64,000 bases of DNA. Origin: Arthrobacter sp. CAN_C5 (GTDB lineage Bacteria; Actinomycetota; Actinomycetes; Actinomycetales; Micrococcaceae). The notes beneath the pieces are model-generated. The model did not search any database. It was not told the DNA's origin and was given only the letters and a program-made list of their open reading frames with translations. Both the position numbers and the translations under genes were made by a program. Positions 34,446 to 43,537 of this stretch are shown piece after piece (the first letter of the stretch is position 1; every line of letters starts with the position of its first letter). The DNA lies in assembly GCF_017875735.1 (NCBI RefSeq), contig NZ_JAGGMZ010000001.1, forward strand, positions 1,302,001 to 1,366,000. Direction: 5' to 3'.

Positions 34446-34877
34446 ATGAGTACCCTGTTCACCAAGATTATCGACGGTGACATTCCGGGGCGCTTCGTCT
34501 GGAAGGACGACGACGTCGTCGCTTTTCTCACGATCGCACCCCTGACCGACGGGCACACCCTGGTGCTGCCCCGGCGGGAGGTGGCGCACTGGGTGGACGC
34601 GGAACCTGAGCTTCTGGGCAAGGTGATGGCCGTGGCGCAAACCATCGGCAAGGCGCAGGTGACCGCGTTCGCACCGAAGCGGGTGGGCGTGCTGGTGGAG
34701 GGGTTCGAGGTGCCGCACCTGCATGTCCACGTCTGGCCGACGCAGAGCGCGAAGGACTTCGACGTTCACGCGGTGGACCACAATCCGGACCCGGCGCGGC
34801 TCGACGCCAACGCCGCAGCGCTGCGGGATGCGCTCCGGGAGGCGGGCCACGGAGCGAACGTGGCCGGGGACAGCTAG
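34446..34877 (+). CDS. HIT family protein (histidine triad nucleotide hydrolase)
   Basis: A 143-residue HIT protein from ATG 34446, preceded by CCGAGGAG. FTKIIDGDIPGRFVWKDD at the start, LVLPRREVAHW in the middle and the triad PHLHVHVWP near residue 96 are intact. HIT enzymes hydrolyse nucleotide phosphoramidates or AMP conjugates. The stop lies inside an inverted repeat shared with the convergent hrpA stop. Confidence 0.92.
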   Translation: MSTLFTKIIDGDIPGRFVWKDDDVVAFLTIAPLTDGHTLVLPRREVAHWVDAEPELLGKVMAVAQTIGKAQVTAFAPKRVGVLVEGFEVPHLHVHVWPTQSAKDFDVHAVDHNPDPARLDANAAALRDALREAGHGANVAGDS

Positions 34878-34904
34878 CAGCGGGCTGGCCAGTGGGCTGC
34901 TAGC
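34873..34904. terminator. Inverted repeat overlapping both stops of HIT and hrpA genes
   Basis: GCTAGCAGC (34873-34881) pairs with GCTGCTAGC (34896-34904). The HIT stop TAG (34875-34877) and the hrpA stop (complement of 34900-34902) fall in opposite arms. Probably a short bidirectional terminator; no U-tract. Confidence 0.5.
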
Positions 34905-37900
34905 CGGCGGTGCCCACCCCGGCCCGCTGCGCCGCCATCGCCTCGCCGATCGCGGCGCGGATCCGCTTCTCCGAGACGGTGTAGGCGGTCCCGAGTTCTT
35001 GCGCGAACAGGCTGATCCGCAGTTCCTCGAGCATCCAGCGCACCCGCAACAGTGCGGGCGGGGTTTTCCGTCCGCCCGGCACGAGGGCAGCGACGGCGTC
35101 GTCGTACTCATCTTCCAGCCGCTGCACCACCGCCGTCCCGAGGGAATCGCGCTGGACATTGCCAGCCAGCTTGGCGATCCGGGTCTCGATGCCGGTCAGG
35201 TACCGGGGCAGATGGCTGAGCTGGGTGTAGCCCGTTTTCGCGACGAAGCCGGGGTACACCAGCTGTTCCAGCTGGCTCCGCACATCATTTAGTGCAGTGA
35301 TCAGGGCGAGGCTGGTGGTCCCCTTGAGCTGTTTCTCGATCCGCCGGGTGCTGGAGAGGATCTTTTCCACGGTGGCCGTGACGGTGAAGACAGTGTCGAT
35401 GAGTTCGGCCCTGACAGTCTCGTAGAGGGAACTGAATTCGGCCTCGGTCCAGGGCAGGGACTCCGGGGTGAGCTTGTCGACGGCCGCCAGGGTGCAGTCC
35501 CCGATCAGTCCCGCGACGCTGCCGTGGGGGTTCTGCGTGAACGTGAGCTTCTCCGCATTGCTGAGATGCTCCAGGACGTACTTGGCCGGGCTCGGGACGC
35601 GGACCGCGAGGAGGCGGATGACCCCGTCGCGCATCGATGCTTCCTGCTCCGCGGGGTTGGGGAAGACCGACACCCCGACGGCGGTGCCCTCGTCGGACAG
35701 TGCCGGGTACCCGGTCACGGTGTGGCCATTCACCAACCGGGTGACCTGCCGGGGCATGTCACCGATGGTCCAGGCGGTAAGGCCGGACCGCTCGGTGATC
35801 CCAATGTCTGTGGGTGAGCTGTCTGTCGGTGAGCCGTTTGTGGGTGAGCTGTCTGTCGGTGAGCCGTTCACGGCGGCCCGCGCCTGAACCCGCGCTGGAG
35901 CCTTCGCTGGCCGGGTGGTGGACGGCGTGGCACCCAGGGACTCGGCGATCGCGCGGCGTGTCTGTGGTGCCAACCGTTCCTGCAGCGCGGTCAGGTCGGT
36001 GCCCTCGTCGAGGATTTTGCCCTGGCCGTCCACCACCTGGAAGGTCATCAGGAGGTGCTCAGGCAGGACGGCGCGGTTCCAGGAACCGGGTGCGATGATG
36101 TGTCCCTTCAACCGCCGCAACGCAAGTTCCAGCGACTGCTCCAGATCGTCCCGGTCGGGGTCAAAGTCGGTGTTGAGTGCTGCAACGGCACTCCGTGCCA
36201 CATCGGGTGCGGGAATGAAGTTCTTGCGCACCTGTTTCGGCAGTGACTTGATCAGCGCGGTAACCAGTTCCACCCGCAGCCCCGGGATCTGCCAGTGGAA
36301 TGGCCTCGCCTCGAGCTGGTTCAGGAACACCACGGGGATCTGGACCGTGACGCCGTCTGAGGCGCCCTGGACACCGGGGGAGAACTCGTAGCTCAGCGGC
36401 AGGTCGAACCCTCCCTGATGCCAGGTCTTGGGGAAGGCAGACTCGTCAAGGTCATCCTCGGCGAGCACATCGCCGGGAAGGAAGTCCAGGAGTTCCGGCT
36501 GACGGTGGCGGGTGTCCTTCCACCAGGAGTCGAAGTGCCGTTCGGAGACCACCTCGGGTCCCACCCGGGAGTCGTAGAACTCGAACAGGGTCTCGTCGTC
36601 GACCATCAGGTCACGACGGCGCAGCCTGTTCTCCAGCTCCTCGATTTCCGCGAGGCGTGCCTTGTTGCGGTGGAAGAACTTATGGTGGGTTTTCCAGTCA
36701 CCTTCAACCAGGGCATGCCTGATAAACATCTCGCGGGCAACCTCGCGGTCGATCCGCCCATAGTTGACCCGGCGCTGAGGGACGATCGGAACGCCGTAGA
36801 GGGTCACCTTTTCATGGGCCATCACCGCGCCCATCTTGCGGGACCAGTGTGGCTCGCTGTAACTGCGCTTGACCAGGTGAGGCGCCACCTCTTCCGCCCA
36901 CAGCGGGTCGAACTTCGCGGCGACCCGGGCCCAGAGACGGGAGGTTTCAACCAGTTCGGCAGCCATCACCCAGTCCGGCGACTTCTTGAAGAGGGCGCTG
37001 CCGGGGAAGACCGCGAACCGGGTACCCCGCGCACCGGCGTACTCGCGCTTGCGCTGGTCATAGAGTCCAATGTGGCTGAGCAGCCCGGCGAGCAGGCTGA
37101 TGTGAATCGGGGTGTCGTTGCCCACCGGATCCACTGGGTCAGGAGACAGCGTGATCCCCAGCGGTTTCGCCAGCTGCCGGAGCTGGGCAAACAGGTCCTG
37201 CCACTCGCGCACCCGCAGGTAATTGATGAACTCGTTGCGGCACAGCTTGCGGAACTGGGTCGAGGAGAGTTCCTTCTGCTGCTCCTGCAGGTACCGCCAG
37301 AGGTTCAGGTAGCCGGTGAAGTCGGAGTTCTCATCCAGGAACCGCTTGTGCATCGCCGTGGCGGTTTGCAGCTTGGCGCCCTGGTCGGCCTGCGGGCGTT
37401 CCCGGGGGTCCTGGATGGTCAGGGCCGCGGCGAGCACCATCACTTCCTTGGCGCACCCCCGCTCGCCGGCCTCGACGATCATCCGGCCCAGGCGCGGATC
37501 CACCGGGAGCTGCGCGAGCTTCCGGCCGACCTTCGAAATGCTGCCGGACGGTTCGAGGGCACCGAGCTCCTTGAGCAGGGTCACGCCGTCGTTGATGGCC
37601 TTGGAGTCCGGTGGTTCGACGAAGGGGAAGTCGGCGACATCTTTGGGGCCGCGGGTGACGCCCATCGCGCTCATCTGCAGGATGACGGCCGCCAGGTTGG
37701 TGCGCAGGATCTCGGGATCGGTGAACGGGCGGCGGGCGTCGAAGTCTTCCTGGGAATACAACCGGATGGCGATGCCATCCGACACCCGGCCGCAGCGCCC
37801 GGAGCGCTGGTTCGCCGAGGCCTGCGACACTCGCTCGATCGGTAGCCGCTGCACCTTGGTGCGGTGCGAGTACCGGGAGATCCGGGCGGTACCGGTATCG

Positions 37901-38871
37901 ATGACGTACTTGATGCCCGGGACGGTCAGCGAGGTCTCCGCGACGTTCGTGGCCAGGATGATGCGGCGGCCTGGACCGGAGGGACGGAAGACCCGGTGCT
38001 GTTCCTGCAGCGACAACCTGGCGAACAATGGCAGGATATCAGTGCCCTTGAGCCTGGGGTTGACCTGCACCCGGGCGCGAAGGGCGTCGGCGGCGTCCCG
38101 GATCTCGCGTTCGCCGGAGAAGAACACCAGGATGTCCCCGGGTGCTTCCGTGGCGAGTTCGTCGACGGCGTCACACACCGCATCGAGCGGGTCGCGGTCC
38201 TCCTCCTGGTCCCCGGGGTCGGCGCTGTCGTCTGCCTCGCCGGCCGGTTGGCTAAGCGGACGGTACCTGATCTCCACCGGGTAGGTGCGGCCCGAGACCT
38301 CGATAATGGGCGCCGGCTGCTTGACGCTCACGGCTTCATCGGCAGCGAAGTGCGCGGCGAAGCGCTCCGGATCGATGGTGGCGGAGGTGATGATGAGTTT
38401 CAGGTCGGGGCGCTGGGGGAGGATCCGCTTCAGATACCCGAGGATGAAGTCGATGTTGAGGCTCCGCTCGTGGGCCTCATCGATGATGATGGTGCTGTAT
38501 TTCTTCAGCAGCCGGTCGTGCTGGATCTCCGCGAGCAGGATGCCGTCAGTCATCAGCTTGATCTTCGTGCGGCGGCTGACCTCCCCGGTGAACCGGACCT
38601 GGAAACCGACCTCCGCTCCCACCGTGACATCGAGTTCCTCGGCAATCCGTTCGGCGACGGTGCGGGCCGCCAGCCGGCGGGGCTGGGTGTGGCCGATCAG
38701 CCCATGCTCCGCGAGCCCCAGTTCCACGCACATCTTGGGGATCTGGGTGGTCTTGCCGGAGCCGGTCTCGCCAGCGATGATCGTCACCTGGTTGGCGGCG
38801 ATCGCGGCCATGATGTCGGCGCGGCGCTCGGAAACCGGGAGTTCGGGGGGATAGGAGATTTTCAGTGCCAT
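34900..38871 (-). CDS. hrpA: ATP-dependent RNA helicase HrpA (DEAH box)
   Basis: About 1323 residues from ATG 38871; a TTG four codons upstream is less likely. RecA domain 1 has IIAGETGSGKTTQIPKM (motif I) and IIIDEAHERSLNIDF (DEAH). Domain 2 has TNVAETSLTVPGIKYVIDTG and QRSGRCGRVSDGIAIRLY. Winged-helix, OB-fold and the DUF3418 C-terminal domain follow, the usual HrpA architecture. An in-frame 30-base tandem repeat at 35811-35870 encodes a Ser/Pro/Thr linker. In E. coli HrpA acts on stalled mRNA-ribosome complexes. Single gene, near-leaderless with TAGAAT upstream. Confidence 0.95.
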   Translation of the reverse strand: MALKISYPPELPVSERRADIMAAIAANQVTIIAGETGSGKTTQIPKMCVELGLAEHGLIGHTQPRRLAARTVAERIAEELDVTVGAEVGFQVRFTGEVSRRTKIKLMTDGILLAEIQHDRLLKKYSTIIIDEAHERSLNIDFILGYLKRILPQRPDLKLIITSATIDPERFAAHFAADEAVSVKQPAPIIEVSGRTYPVEIRYRPLSQPAGEADDSADPGDQEEDRDPLDAVCDAVDELATEAPGDILVFFSGEREIRDAADALRARVQVNPRLKGTDILPLFARLSLQEQHRVFRPSGPGRRIILATNVAETSLTVPGIKYVIDTGTARISRYSHRTKVQRLPIERVSQASANQRSGRCGRVSDGIAIRLYSQEDFDARRPFTDPEILRTNLAAVILQMSAMGVTRGPKDVADFPFVEPPDSKAINDGVTLLKELGALEPSGSISKVGRKLAQLPVDPRLGRMIVEAGERGCAKEVMVLAAALTIQDPRERPQADQGAKLQTATAMHKRFLDENSDFTGYLNLWRYLQEQQKELSSTQFRKLCRNEFINYLRVREWQDLFAQLRQLAKPLGITLSPDPVDPVGNDTPIHISLLAGLLSHIGLYDQRKREYAGARGTRFAVFPGSALFKKSPDWVMAAELVETSRLWARVAAKFDPLWAEEVAPHLVKRSYSEPHWSRKMGAVMAHEKVTLYGVPIVPQRRVNYGRIDREVAREMFIRHALVEGDWKTHHKFFHRNKARLAEIEELENRLRRRDLMVDDETLFEFYDSRVGPEVVSERHFDSWWKDTRHRQPELLDFLPGDVLAEDDLDESAFPKTWHQGGFDLPLSYEFSPGVQGASDGVTVQIPVVFLNQLEARPFHWQIPGLRVELVTALIKSLPKQVRKNFIPAPDVARSAVAALNTDFDPDRDDLEQSLELALRRLKGHIIAPGSWNRAVLPEHLLMTFQVVDGQGKILDEGTDLTALQERLAPQTRRAIAESLGATPSTTRPAKAPARVQARAAVNGSPTDSSPTNGSPTDSSPTDIGITERSGLTAWTIGDMPRQVTRLVNGHTVTGYPALSDEGTAVGVSVFPNPAEQEASMRDGVIRLLAVRVPSPAKYVLEHLSNAEKLTFTQNPHGSVAGLIGDCTLAAVDKLTPESLPWTEAEFSSLYETVRAELIDTVFTVTATVEKILSSTRRIEKQLKGTTSLALITALNDVRSQLEQLVYPGFVAKTGYTQLSHLPRYLTGIETRIAKLAGNVQRDSLGTAVVQRLEDEYDDAVAALVPGGRKTPPALLRVRWMLEELRISLFAQELGTAYTVSEKRIRAAIGEAMAAQRAGVGTAG
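35811..35870 (-). repeat. 30-base in-frame tandem repeat (two copies) in hrpA
   Basis: Two copies of a 30-base unit (35811-35840, 35841-35870), differing only at the last two bases. Each copy contains two related 15-base halves, and on the coding strand the array encodes a ten-residue Gly-Ser-Pro-Thr-Asp/Asn repeat in a linker. Length may vary between strains. Confidence 0.85.
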
Positions 38872-38906
38872 GGTTGGTATCAATTCTAGGCCTTGGGAGA
38901 ACCGGA

Positions 38907-39863
38907 TCAGTCCCCGGCTGCCCTACTCAGCCGGGCCGCTGCCAGCCGGGCGCGCTCACGCATCTGCGGCGGATCCAGGATCTCGAAGTCCAGTTCCAGC
39001 GCTACCAGGTGCATCAGGGGCCAATCGAGCGAATCGAATCCAGCCCGCATGATCGTGTGGCCGTCTCCGTCGCTCTGGAGTTCAGCCGTGTCCGGTGAGA
39101 TCTTCTGCGAGACGTCGGCGATGTTCCCGGCGAGCCGGACCACGACGTCGTACTTGTAGGGTGACCGGGTAATTGATTGCTGGACGTACAGTGCGAGGTC
39201 CCGGGCAGGCAGCGGCCGGGGGGCAAAGCGGTCCCGCTGGGCGGGGACGCTCTGACAGCGGTCCACCCGGAACGTCCGCCAGTCCTCACGGGTGGCATCC
39301 CAGGCCACCAGATACCAGCGCCGACCGGTGTCCACCAGCCGGTAGGGTTCAACGATCCGGCGCGACGATTCACCGTCCTGGCGGGCATACCTGAACACGA
39401 CTGTGCGACGCTCGGTGATCGCCGCGGAGAGTGCCGTGAGAATCTCGGGCCGCACCGGGGTACTGACCGCGGCCATCCGGGTGACGGCGTTGCGCAGACC
39501 GGCGAACCGGGGGCGCAGCCGGCCCGGCAGGACCTGTTCCAGTTTGGTGAGCGCACGCACGGAGGCTTCGCCGATGCCCGCCACGGGGCTTGCGGTGACG
39601 GCGCTGAGGCCGAGGGCGACGGCCAGTGCTTCGTCGTCGTCGAGCAGCAGCGGGGGCAACTGGGCACCTGCCCCGAGCTGGTAGCCGCCGGCGACACCCG
39701 GGGAGGCGTGAATGGGGTAGCCCAGGGTGCGGAGCTTGCCAATATCGCGTCGAACGGTCCGCTCGGTGACATCCATCCTGTCGGCCAGGGCGGAGCCGGT
39801 CCATTCACGGCGCAGCTGAAGCAGCGACAGTAATTGCAGCAGCCGGGCCGAGGTTTCCAACAC
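38907..39863 (-). CDS. WYL-domain transcriptional regulator (YafY-like)
   Basis: A 318-residue regulator from GTG 39863 (VLETSARLLQLLSLL); the frame extends 14 codons further to a TTG. The N-terminal HTH_11 domain reads WTGSALADRMDVTERTVRRDIGKLRTLGYPI. The WYL domain carries RRIVEPYRLVDTGRRWYLVAW near residue 175, and a WCX-type C-terminal domain follows. WYL proteins bind nucleotides or nucleic acids and often control a neighbouring gene. Here the divergent neighbour is a broken DinB gene. Confidence 0.88.
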   Translation of the reverse strand: MLETSARLLQLLSLLQLRREWTGSALADRMDVTERTVRRDIGKLRTLGYPIHASPGVAGGYQLGAGAQLPPLLLDDDEALAVALGLSAVTASPVAGIGEASVRALTKLEQVLPGRLRPRFAGLRNAVTRMAAVSTPVRPEILTALSAAITERRTVVFRYARQDGESSRRIVEPYRLVDTGRRWYLVAWDATREDWRTFRVDRCQSVPAQRDRFAPRPLPARDLALYVQQSITRSPYKYDVVVRLAGNIADVSQKISPDTAELQSDGDGHTIMRAGFDSLDWPLMHLVALELDFEILDPPQMRERARLAAARLSRAAGD

Positions 39864-39924
39864 GAACCCAAAATACTCTTCAACCAGGTCAGAAACTGTC
39901 CTCAATCGCTTTTACCCTGAATCC

Positions 39925-40123
39925 ATGGACATCACGATGGAACTGACAGACCAGTTGCGGTGGTATTGGGAGCATCAGGCTCGCCCCCGGCTGGATGGGT
40001 TGAGCGATGAGGAGTATTCCTGAACCGGTGCCAGCGCCGGTCACCACAATTGCCTGGCGGATGGGGCACCTGATGGTGGGGGTGCTCAGGTCGCCCTCAA
40101 CCCAGGCAGCCGACCGGCGTTAA
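39925..40123 (+). pseudogene. DinB-family protein remnant, internally deleted
   Basis: ATG 39925 gives MDITMELTDQLRWYWEHQAR and continues PRLDGLSDEEYS before TGA at 40021. This looks like the first 31 residues of actinobacterial DinB-type (DUF664) proteins. In the +1 frame, starting at 40022, EPVPAPVTTIAWRMGHLMVG resembles a segment normally found some 35 residues later, then similarity ends and TAA follows at 40121. The simplest reading is deletion of the middle with a frameshift, plus loss of the C-terminal half. It is divergent from a WYL regulator. Confidence 0.65.
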
Positions 40124-40130
40124 AGCAGGC

Positions 40131-40162
40131 AACCCCCGGATTTCACTGAAATCCGGGGGTTG
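40131..40162 (-). terminator. Terminator downstream of tRNA-Arg
   Basis: AACCCCCGGATTTCA pairs with TGAAATCCGGGGGTT with almost no loop, six bases from the 3' end of the tRNA on the minus strand. It may also end the remnant DinB transcript on the plus strand. Confidence 0.8.
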
Positions 40163-40167
40163 TTCTG

Positions 40168-40240
40168 TGCCCTCGATAGGATTCGAACCTACGACCTTCT
40201 GCGCCGGAGGCAGACGCTCTATCCCCTGAGCTACGAAGGC
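40168..40240 (-). tRNA. tRNA-Arg (anticodon CCG)
   Basis: A 73-base cloverleaf on the minus strand. The acceptor is GCCTTCG paired with CGAGGGC (one G-U), the D arm GCTC...GAGC, and the anticodon arm TCTGC-CTCCGGC-GCAGA with anticodon CCG reading CGG. The T arm has GTAGG-TTCGAAT-CCTAT. The discriminator base is A and CCA is not encoded. It lies 160 bases from argS, which charges it, and on the opposite strand. Confidence 0.95.
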
Positions 40241-40388
40241 GTGGAGCCGGTCGTACCGGCCCCGTAATTGGGACTCATTGAGCTTAGCAGGGAAGCAGCC
40301 CCTGACGAAAACCCCTCTTGCGGGCCTCCCGTTCGAGGGGAGGGGGCAGCGGAGGCGTCACAGAAATGGCCGCAGCGTTGCGCCCCGT

Positions 40389-40400
40389 TATGCTGGACGG
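40389..40400 (+). promoter_or_regulatory. Candidate -10 box (TATGCT) for a leaderless argS transcript
   Basis: TATGCT (40389-40394) is followed by six bases and the GTG start at 40401. No ribosome-binding site is present, so leaderless expression is likely. Confidence 0.45.
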
Positions 40401-42050
40401 GTGACTCCTGAAGAACTCTCTGCTGCCATCTCCTCATGCCTCAAAGACGCCGTCGTTGCTGGCGAATTCGACATCGAGCTTCCCTCTGAGGTCCGGGTGG
40501 AGCGACCCAGGAGCCGCGAGCACGGGGACTGGGCCACCAACATCGCCCTCCAGCTGTCCAAGCAGGCGGGAATGAACCCCCGGGAGTTCGCCCAGATCCT
40601 GAGCGGGCGCCTGGAGCAGATTGACGGCGTCAAGACCGTCGCGATCGCAGGTCCGGGCTTTCTCAACATCACCCTCGATGCCGCCGCCGCCGGTGAACTT
40701 GCCCGGTCAATCGTCGAAGCCGGCGACACCTACGGCAACAGCGGGCTGATGGCTGACACCAGGATCAACCTGGAGTTCGTCTCGGCGAACCCCACGGGTC
40801 CCATCCACCTGGGCGGCACCCGGTGGGCGGCCGTCGGCGATGCGCTGGCCCGGCTGTTCCAGTCCCAGGGTGCAGCGGTAACCCGTGAGTACTACTTCAA
40901 CGATCATGGCGCCCAGGTAGAGCGCTTCGCCCGGTCCCTGTGGGCCAGCGCCAAGGGCGAGCCATCGCCGGAGGACGGCTACGGCGGCGCCTATATCGAC
41001 GACATTGCAGCCCGCGTACTGGTTCTCGACCCTGCCATCCTTGACCTGCCGCAGGACGAGTCGGTCGAGCGGTTCCGTGAGCTGGGTGTCGATCTGATGT
41101 TCGGCGACATCAAGACATCGCTCCATGACTTCGGCGTCGACTTCGACGTGTACTTCCACGAACACTCGCTCTTCGAGGAGGGGTTCGTCGAGGGTTTGCT
41201 GGAGAAGTTGAAGACCTCGGGGAACCTGTACCTCGAGGACGGCGCCTGGTGGCTGCGGTCCACCGAGTTCGGCGACGACAAGGACCGGGTGGTCATCAAG
41301 TCCGACGGCGCTCCCGCCTACATCGCCGGCGACATCGGCTACTTCGTCAACAAGCGCCGCCGGGGCTTCGACCTGAACATCATCATGCTCGGTGCAGACC
41401 ACCATGGCTACGTCGCCCGCCTCAAGGCTGCAGCGGCGGCCCTCGGCGATGACCCCGACACGGTCGAGGTGCTGATCGGCCAGATGGTCAACCTGATGAA
41501 GGACGGTGTCCCGGTCCGGATGTCCAAGCGGGCGGGCACCGTTGTCACCCTCGAAGACCTGGTCGACGCCGTCGGCGTGGATGCCGCCCGGTACACCCTG
41601 GCGCGCTTCTCGGCCGACTCGAACATCGACATCGACCTTGACCTGCTCACCCGGCGGACCAACGACAACCCGGTGTTCTACGTGCAGTACGCGCACGCCC
41701 GGACCCATGCCGTGGAGCGCAACGCCGTAGCCGCCGGAGTGGACACCAGTGCTTTCGACGCCTCCGAACTCAGCCACCCCACCGAGGGCGAGCTGCTGGC
41801 GGCGCTCGGCCAGTTCCCCGGCATGGTGGCGCAGGCCGCCGCGTTCAGGGAACCGCACCGGGTGGCCCGCCACATCGAGGTCATCGCCGGCACCTATCAC
41901 CGCTGGTACGACGCGTGCCGGATCGCGCCGCTGGGCGAGGAACCGGTCACCGATCTGCACCGCACCCGGCTCTGGCTGAACAACGCCACGCAGCAGGTTC
42001 TCGCCAACGGTCTGGGCCTGCTCGGCGTCTCGGCACCGGAGCGGATGTGA
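40401..42050 (+). CDS. argS: Arginyl-tRNA synthetase
   Basis: A 549-residue class I synthetase starting at GTG 40401 ([11 protein letters not shown]). The N-terminal Add-1 domain is followed by [14 protein letters not shown] (HIGH-type motif) near residue 133, [14 protein letters not shown] near 335, RMSKRAGT (KMSKS-type motif) near 375, and the anticodon-binding DALR domain (HYARTH-type segment [15 protein letters not shown]). Charges tRNA-Arg; the CCG tRNA gene is adjacent. The longer frame back to 40278 has no support. First gene of the conserved argS-lysA-hom-thrC-thrB cluster. Confidence 0.96.
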   Translation: MTPEELSAAISSCLKDAVVAGEFDIELPSEVRVERPRSREHGDWATNIALQLSKQAGMNPREFAQILSGRLEQIDGVKTVAIAGPGFLNITLDAAAAGELARSIVEAGDTYGNSGLMADTRINLEFVSANPTGPIHLGGTRWAAVGDALARLFQSQGAAVTREYYFNDHGAQVERFARSLWASAKGEPSPEDGYGGAYIDDIAARVLVLDPAILDLPQDESVERFRELGVDLMFGDIKTSLHDFGVDFDVYFHEHSLFEEGFVEGLLEKLKTSGNLYLEDGAWWLRSTEFGDDKDRVVIKSDGAPAYIAGDIGYFVNKRRRGFDLNIIMLGADHHGYVARLKAAAAALGDDPDTVEVLIGQMVNLMKDGVPVRMSKRAGTVVTLEDLVDAVGVDAARYTLARFSADSNIDIDLDLLTRRTNDNPVFYVQYAHARTHAVERNAVAAGVDTSAFDASELSHPTEGELLAALGQFPGMVAQAAAFREPHRVARHIEVIAGTYHRWYDACRIAPLGEEPVTDLHRTRLWLNNATQQVLANGLGLLGVSAPERM

Positions 42051-42052
42051 GC

Positions 42053-43537
42053 ATGGGACCCGAAGAGATGCGCCTGACCGCTGCCGTCCCATCCGCGGCC
42101 TCGCCGCTGGCCCCTCCATGGCTGAGCTATCCCGACGACGTCAACCGGCTCGACCCTGCCCTCTGGGCGCAGGACGTCGCCCGCCCGGGCGAGGAACTCT
42201 CCATCGGTGGGCTCACGGTCAGCGCCCTCGCCGAAGAGTTCGGCACCCCGCTGTTCGTCGTGTCCGAGGACGACTTCCGGGCACGGGCCCGCAGCTTCAA
42301 GGACGCGTTCGACGCCGCCTTCGCAGACCTGTGCGGGGGAGTGGATGTCTACTACGCTGGCAAATCGTTCCTCTGCACCGAGATTGCGCATTGGGGAGCC
42401 GAGGAGGGGTTGCGCCTGGACACCTGCTCGGCCGGCGAGCTGGCGATCGCTATGCGGGCCGGCATTCCCGGCGAGCACCTGAGCCTGCACGGGAACAACA
42501 AGTCCGACGCAGCCCTCCGCCGGGCGCTGGACCTGAACGTGGGCCGCATCGTGGTGGACAGCCTGCCCGAGCTGGAGCAGGTTGCCGCCCTCGCTACCTC
42601 CCTCGGCACCACCGCGAACGTGATGCTCCGGCTCACCCCGGGCGTGCACGCGTCCACGCACGAATTCATTGCCACCGCTCACGAGGACCAGAAGTTTGGC
42701 TTGTCCCTCGCCGGTGGGCCCGCGGGCCCGGGCACTGGCGACGTAGCCTCCTCCCCGGCAGCGCAGGCAGTCGCGGCGGCGCTGGGTCACGAGTCGGTCA
42801 ACCTGCTGGGCGTCCACTGCCATATTGGTTCGCAGATCTTCGAGCCCGAGGGCTTTGAGCTCGCCGCCCGCAGGCTGCTTGCCTTCCTCGGAAAGGTCCG
42901 CGACCTGCATGGGCGGGAACTGCCCGAGCTGGATCTGGGCGGCGGCTACGGGATCGCGTACACCGAGGTTGACGCTCCCCGCCCGCCAGCCGAGATTGCC
43001 TCGGCGATGGCCGACGTCGTGCGCTCCACCTGCGCGGAACTCGGCCTGGCCGTGCCCAGGATCTCGATTGAGCCGGGCCGGGCGATCGTCGGGTCAACCA
43101 CTTTTACCCTGTACACGGCCGGTATCACCAAAACGGTCAGGGTCGACGTCGACGGCGACACCCAGCCGCGGCGTTACGTTTCGGTGGATGGAGGGATGAG
43201 CGATAACCCCCGCCCGGTCCTCTACGACGCCAATTACTCAGCGGCCCTTGCGTCGCGGACATCCGGGGCGGCCCCCGTGCTGTCACGGGTGGTCGGGATG
43301 CACTGCGAAAGCGGCGACATCGTGGTCCGTGACGTCTATCTGCCGGAGGACACCGGTGCGGGCGACCTGCTGGCCGTCCCCGGGACGGGCGCCTACTGCT
43401 GGGCGCTGTCGAGTAACTACAACTGGGTCGGGAGACCTCCCGTCGTGGCCGTCCGGGATGGGCAGGCACGGCTGATCGTGCGCGGCGAGACCGAGAACGA
43501 CATCCTGGCCCGTGACATCACTCGCACCACCAACTGA
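42053..43537 (+). CDS. lysA: Diaminopimelate decarboxylase
   Basis: A 494-residue fold-type III PLP enzyme, last step of lysine synthesis. DVYYAGKSFL carries the PLP Lys near residue 105, HCHIGSQIFEPEGF near 257 binds PLP phosphate, EPGRAIVG near 342 and CESGDI near 418 supply active-site residues contributed across the dimer, and GAYCWALSSNYN closes the barrel. ATG 42053 lies two bases after the argS stop; ATG 42068 is an alternative. Confidence 0.95.
   Translation: MGPEEMRLTAAVPSAASPLAPPWLSYPDDVNRLDPALWAQDVARPGEELSIGGLTVSALAEEFGTPLFVVSEDDFRARARSFKDAFDAAFADLCGGVDVYYAGKSFLCTEIAHWGAEEGLRLDTCSAGELAIAMRAGIPGEHLSLHGNNKSDAALRRALDLNVGRIVVDSLPELEQVAALATSLGTTANVMLRLTPGVHASTHEFIATAHEDQKFGLSLAGGPAGPGTGDVASSPAAQAVAAALGHESVNLLGVHCHIGSQIFEPEGFELAARRLLAFLGKVRDLHGRELPELDLGGGYGIAYTEVDAPRPPAEIASAMADVVRSTCAELGLAVPRISIEPGRAIVGSTTFTLYTAGITKTVRVDVDGDTQPRRYVSVDGGMSDNPRPVLYDANYSAALASRTSGAAPVLSRVVGMHCESGDIVVRDVYLPEDTGAGDLLAVPGTGAYCWALSSNYNWVGRPPVVAVRDGQARLIVRGETENDILARDITRTTN

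Noticed and set aside
35811-35870. 30-base repeat in hrpA as an attachment site or CRISPR
   Set aside because: Two direct head-to-tail copies in frame, no integrase or cas genes nearby.
40168-40240. tRNA-Arg as an integration hotspot in this window
   Set aside because: No integrase, no direct repeat of the tRNA end, and both flanks are core genes apart from a small decayed gene.
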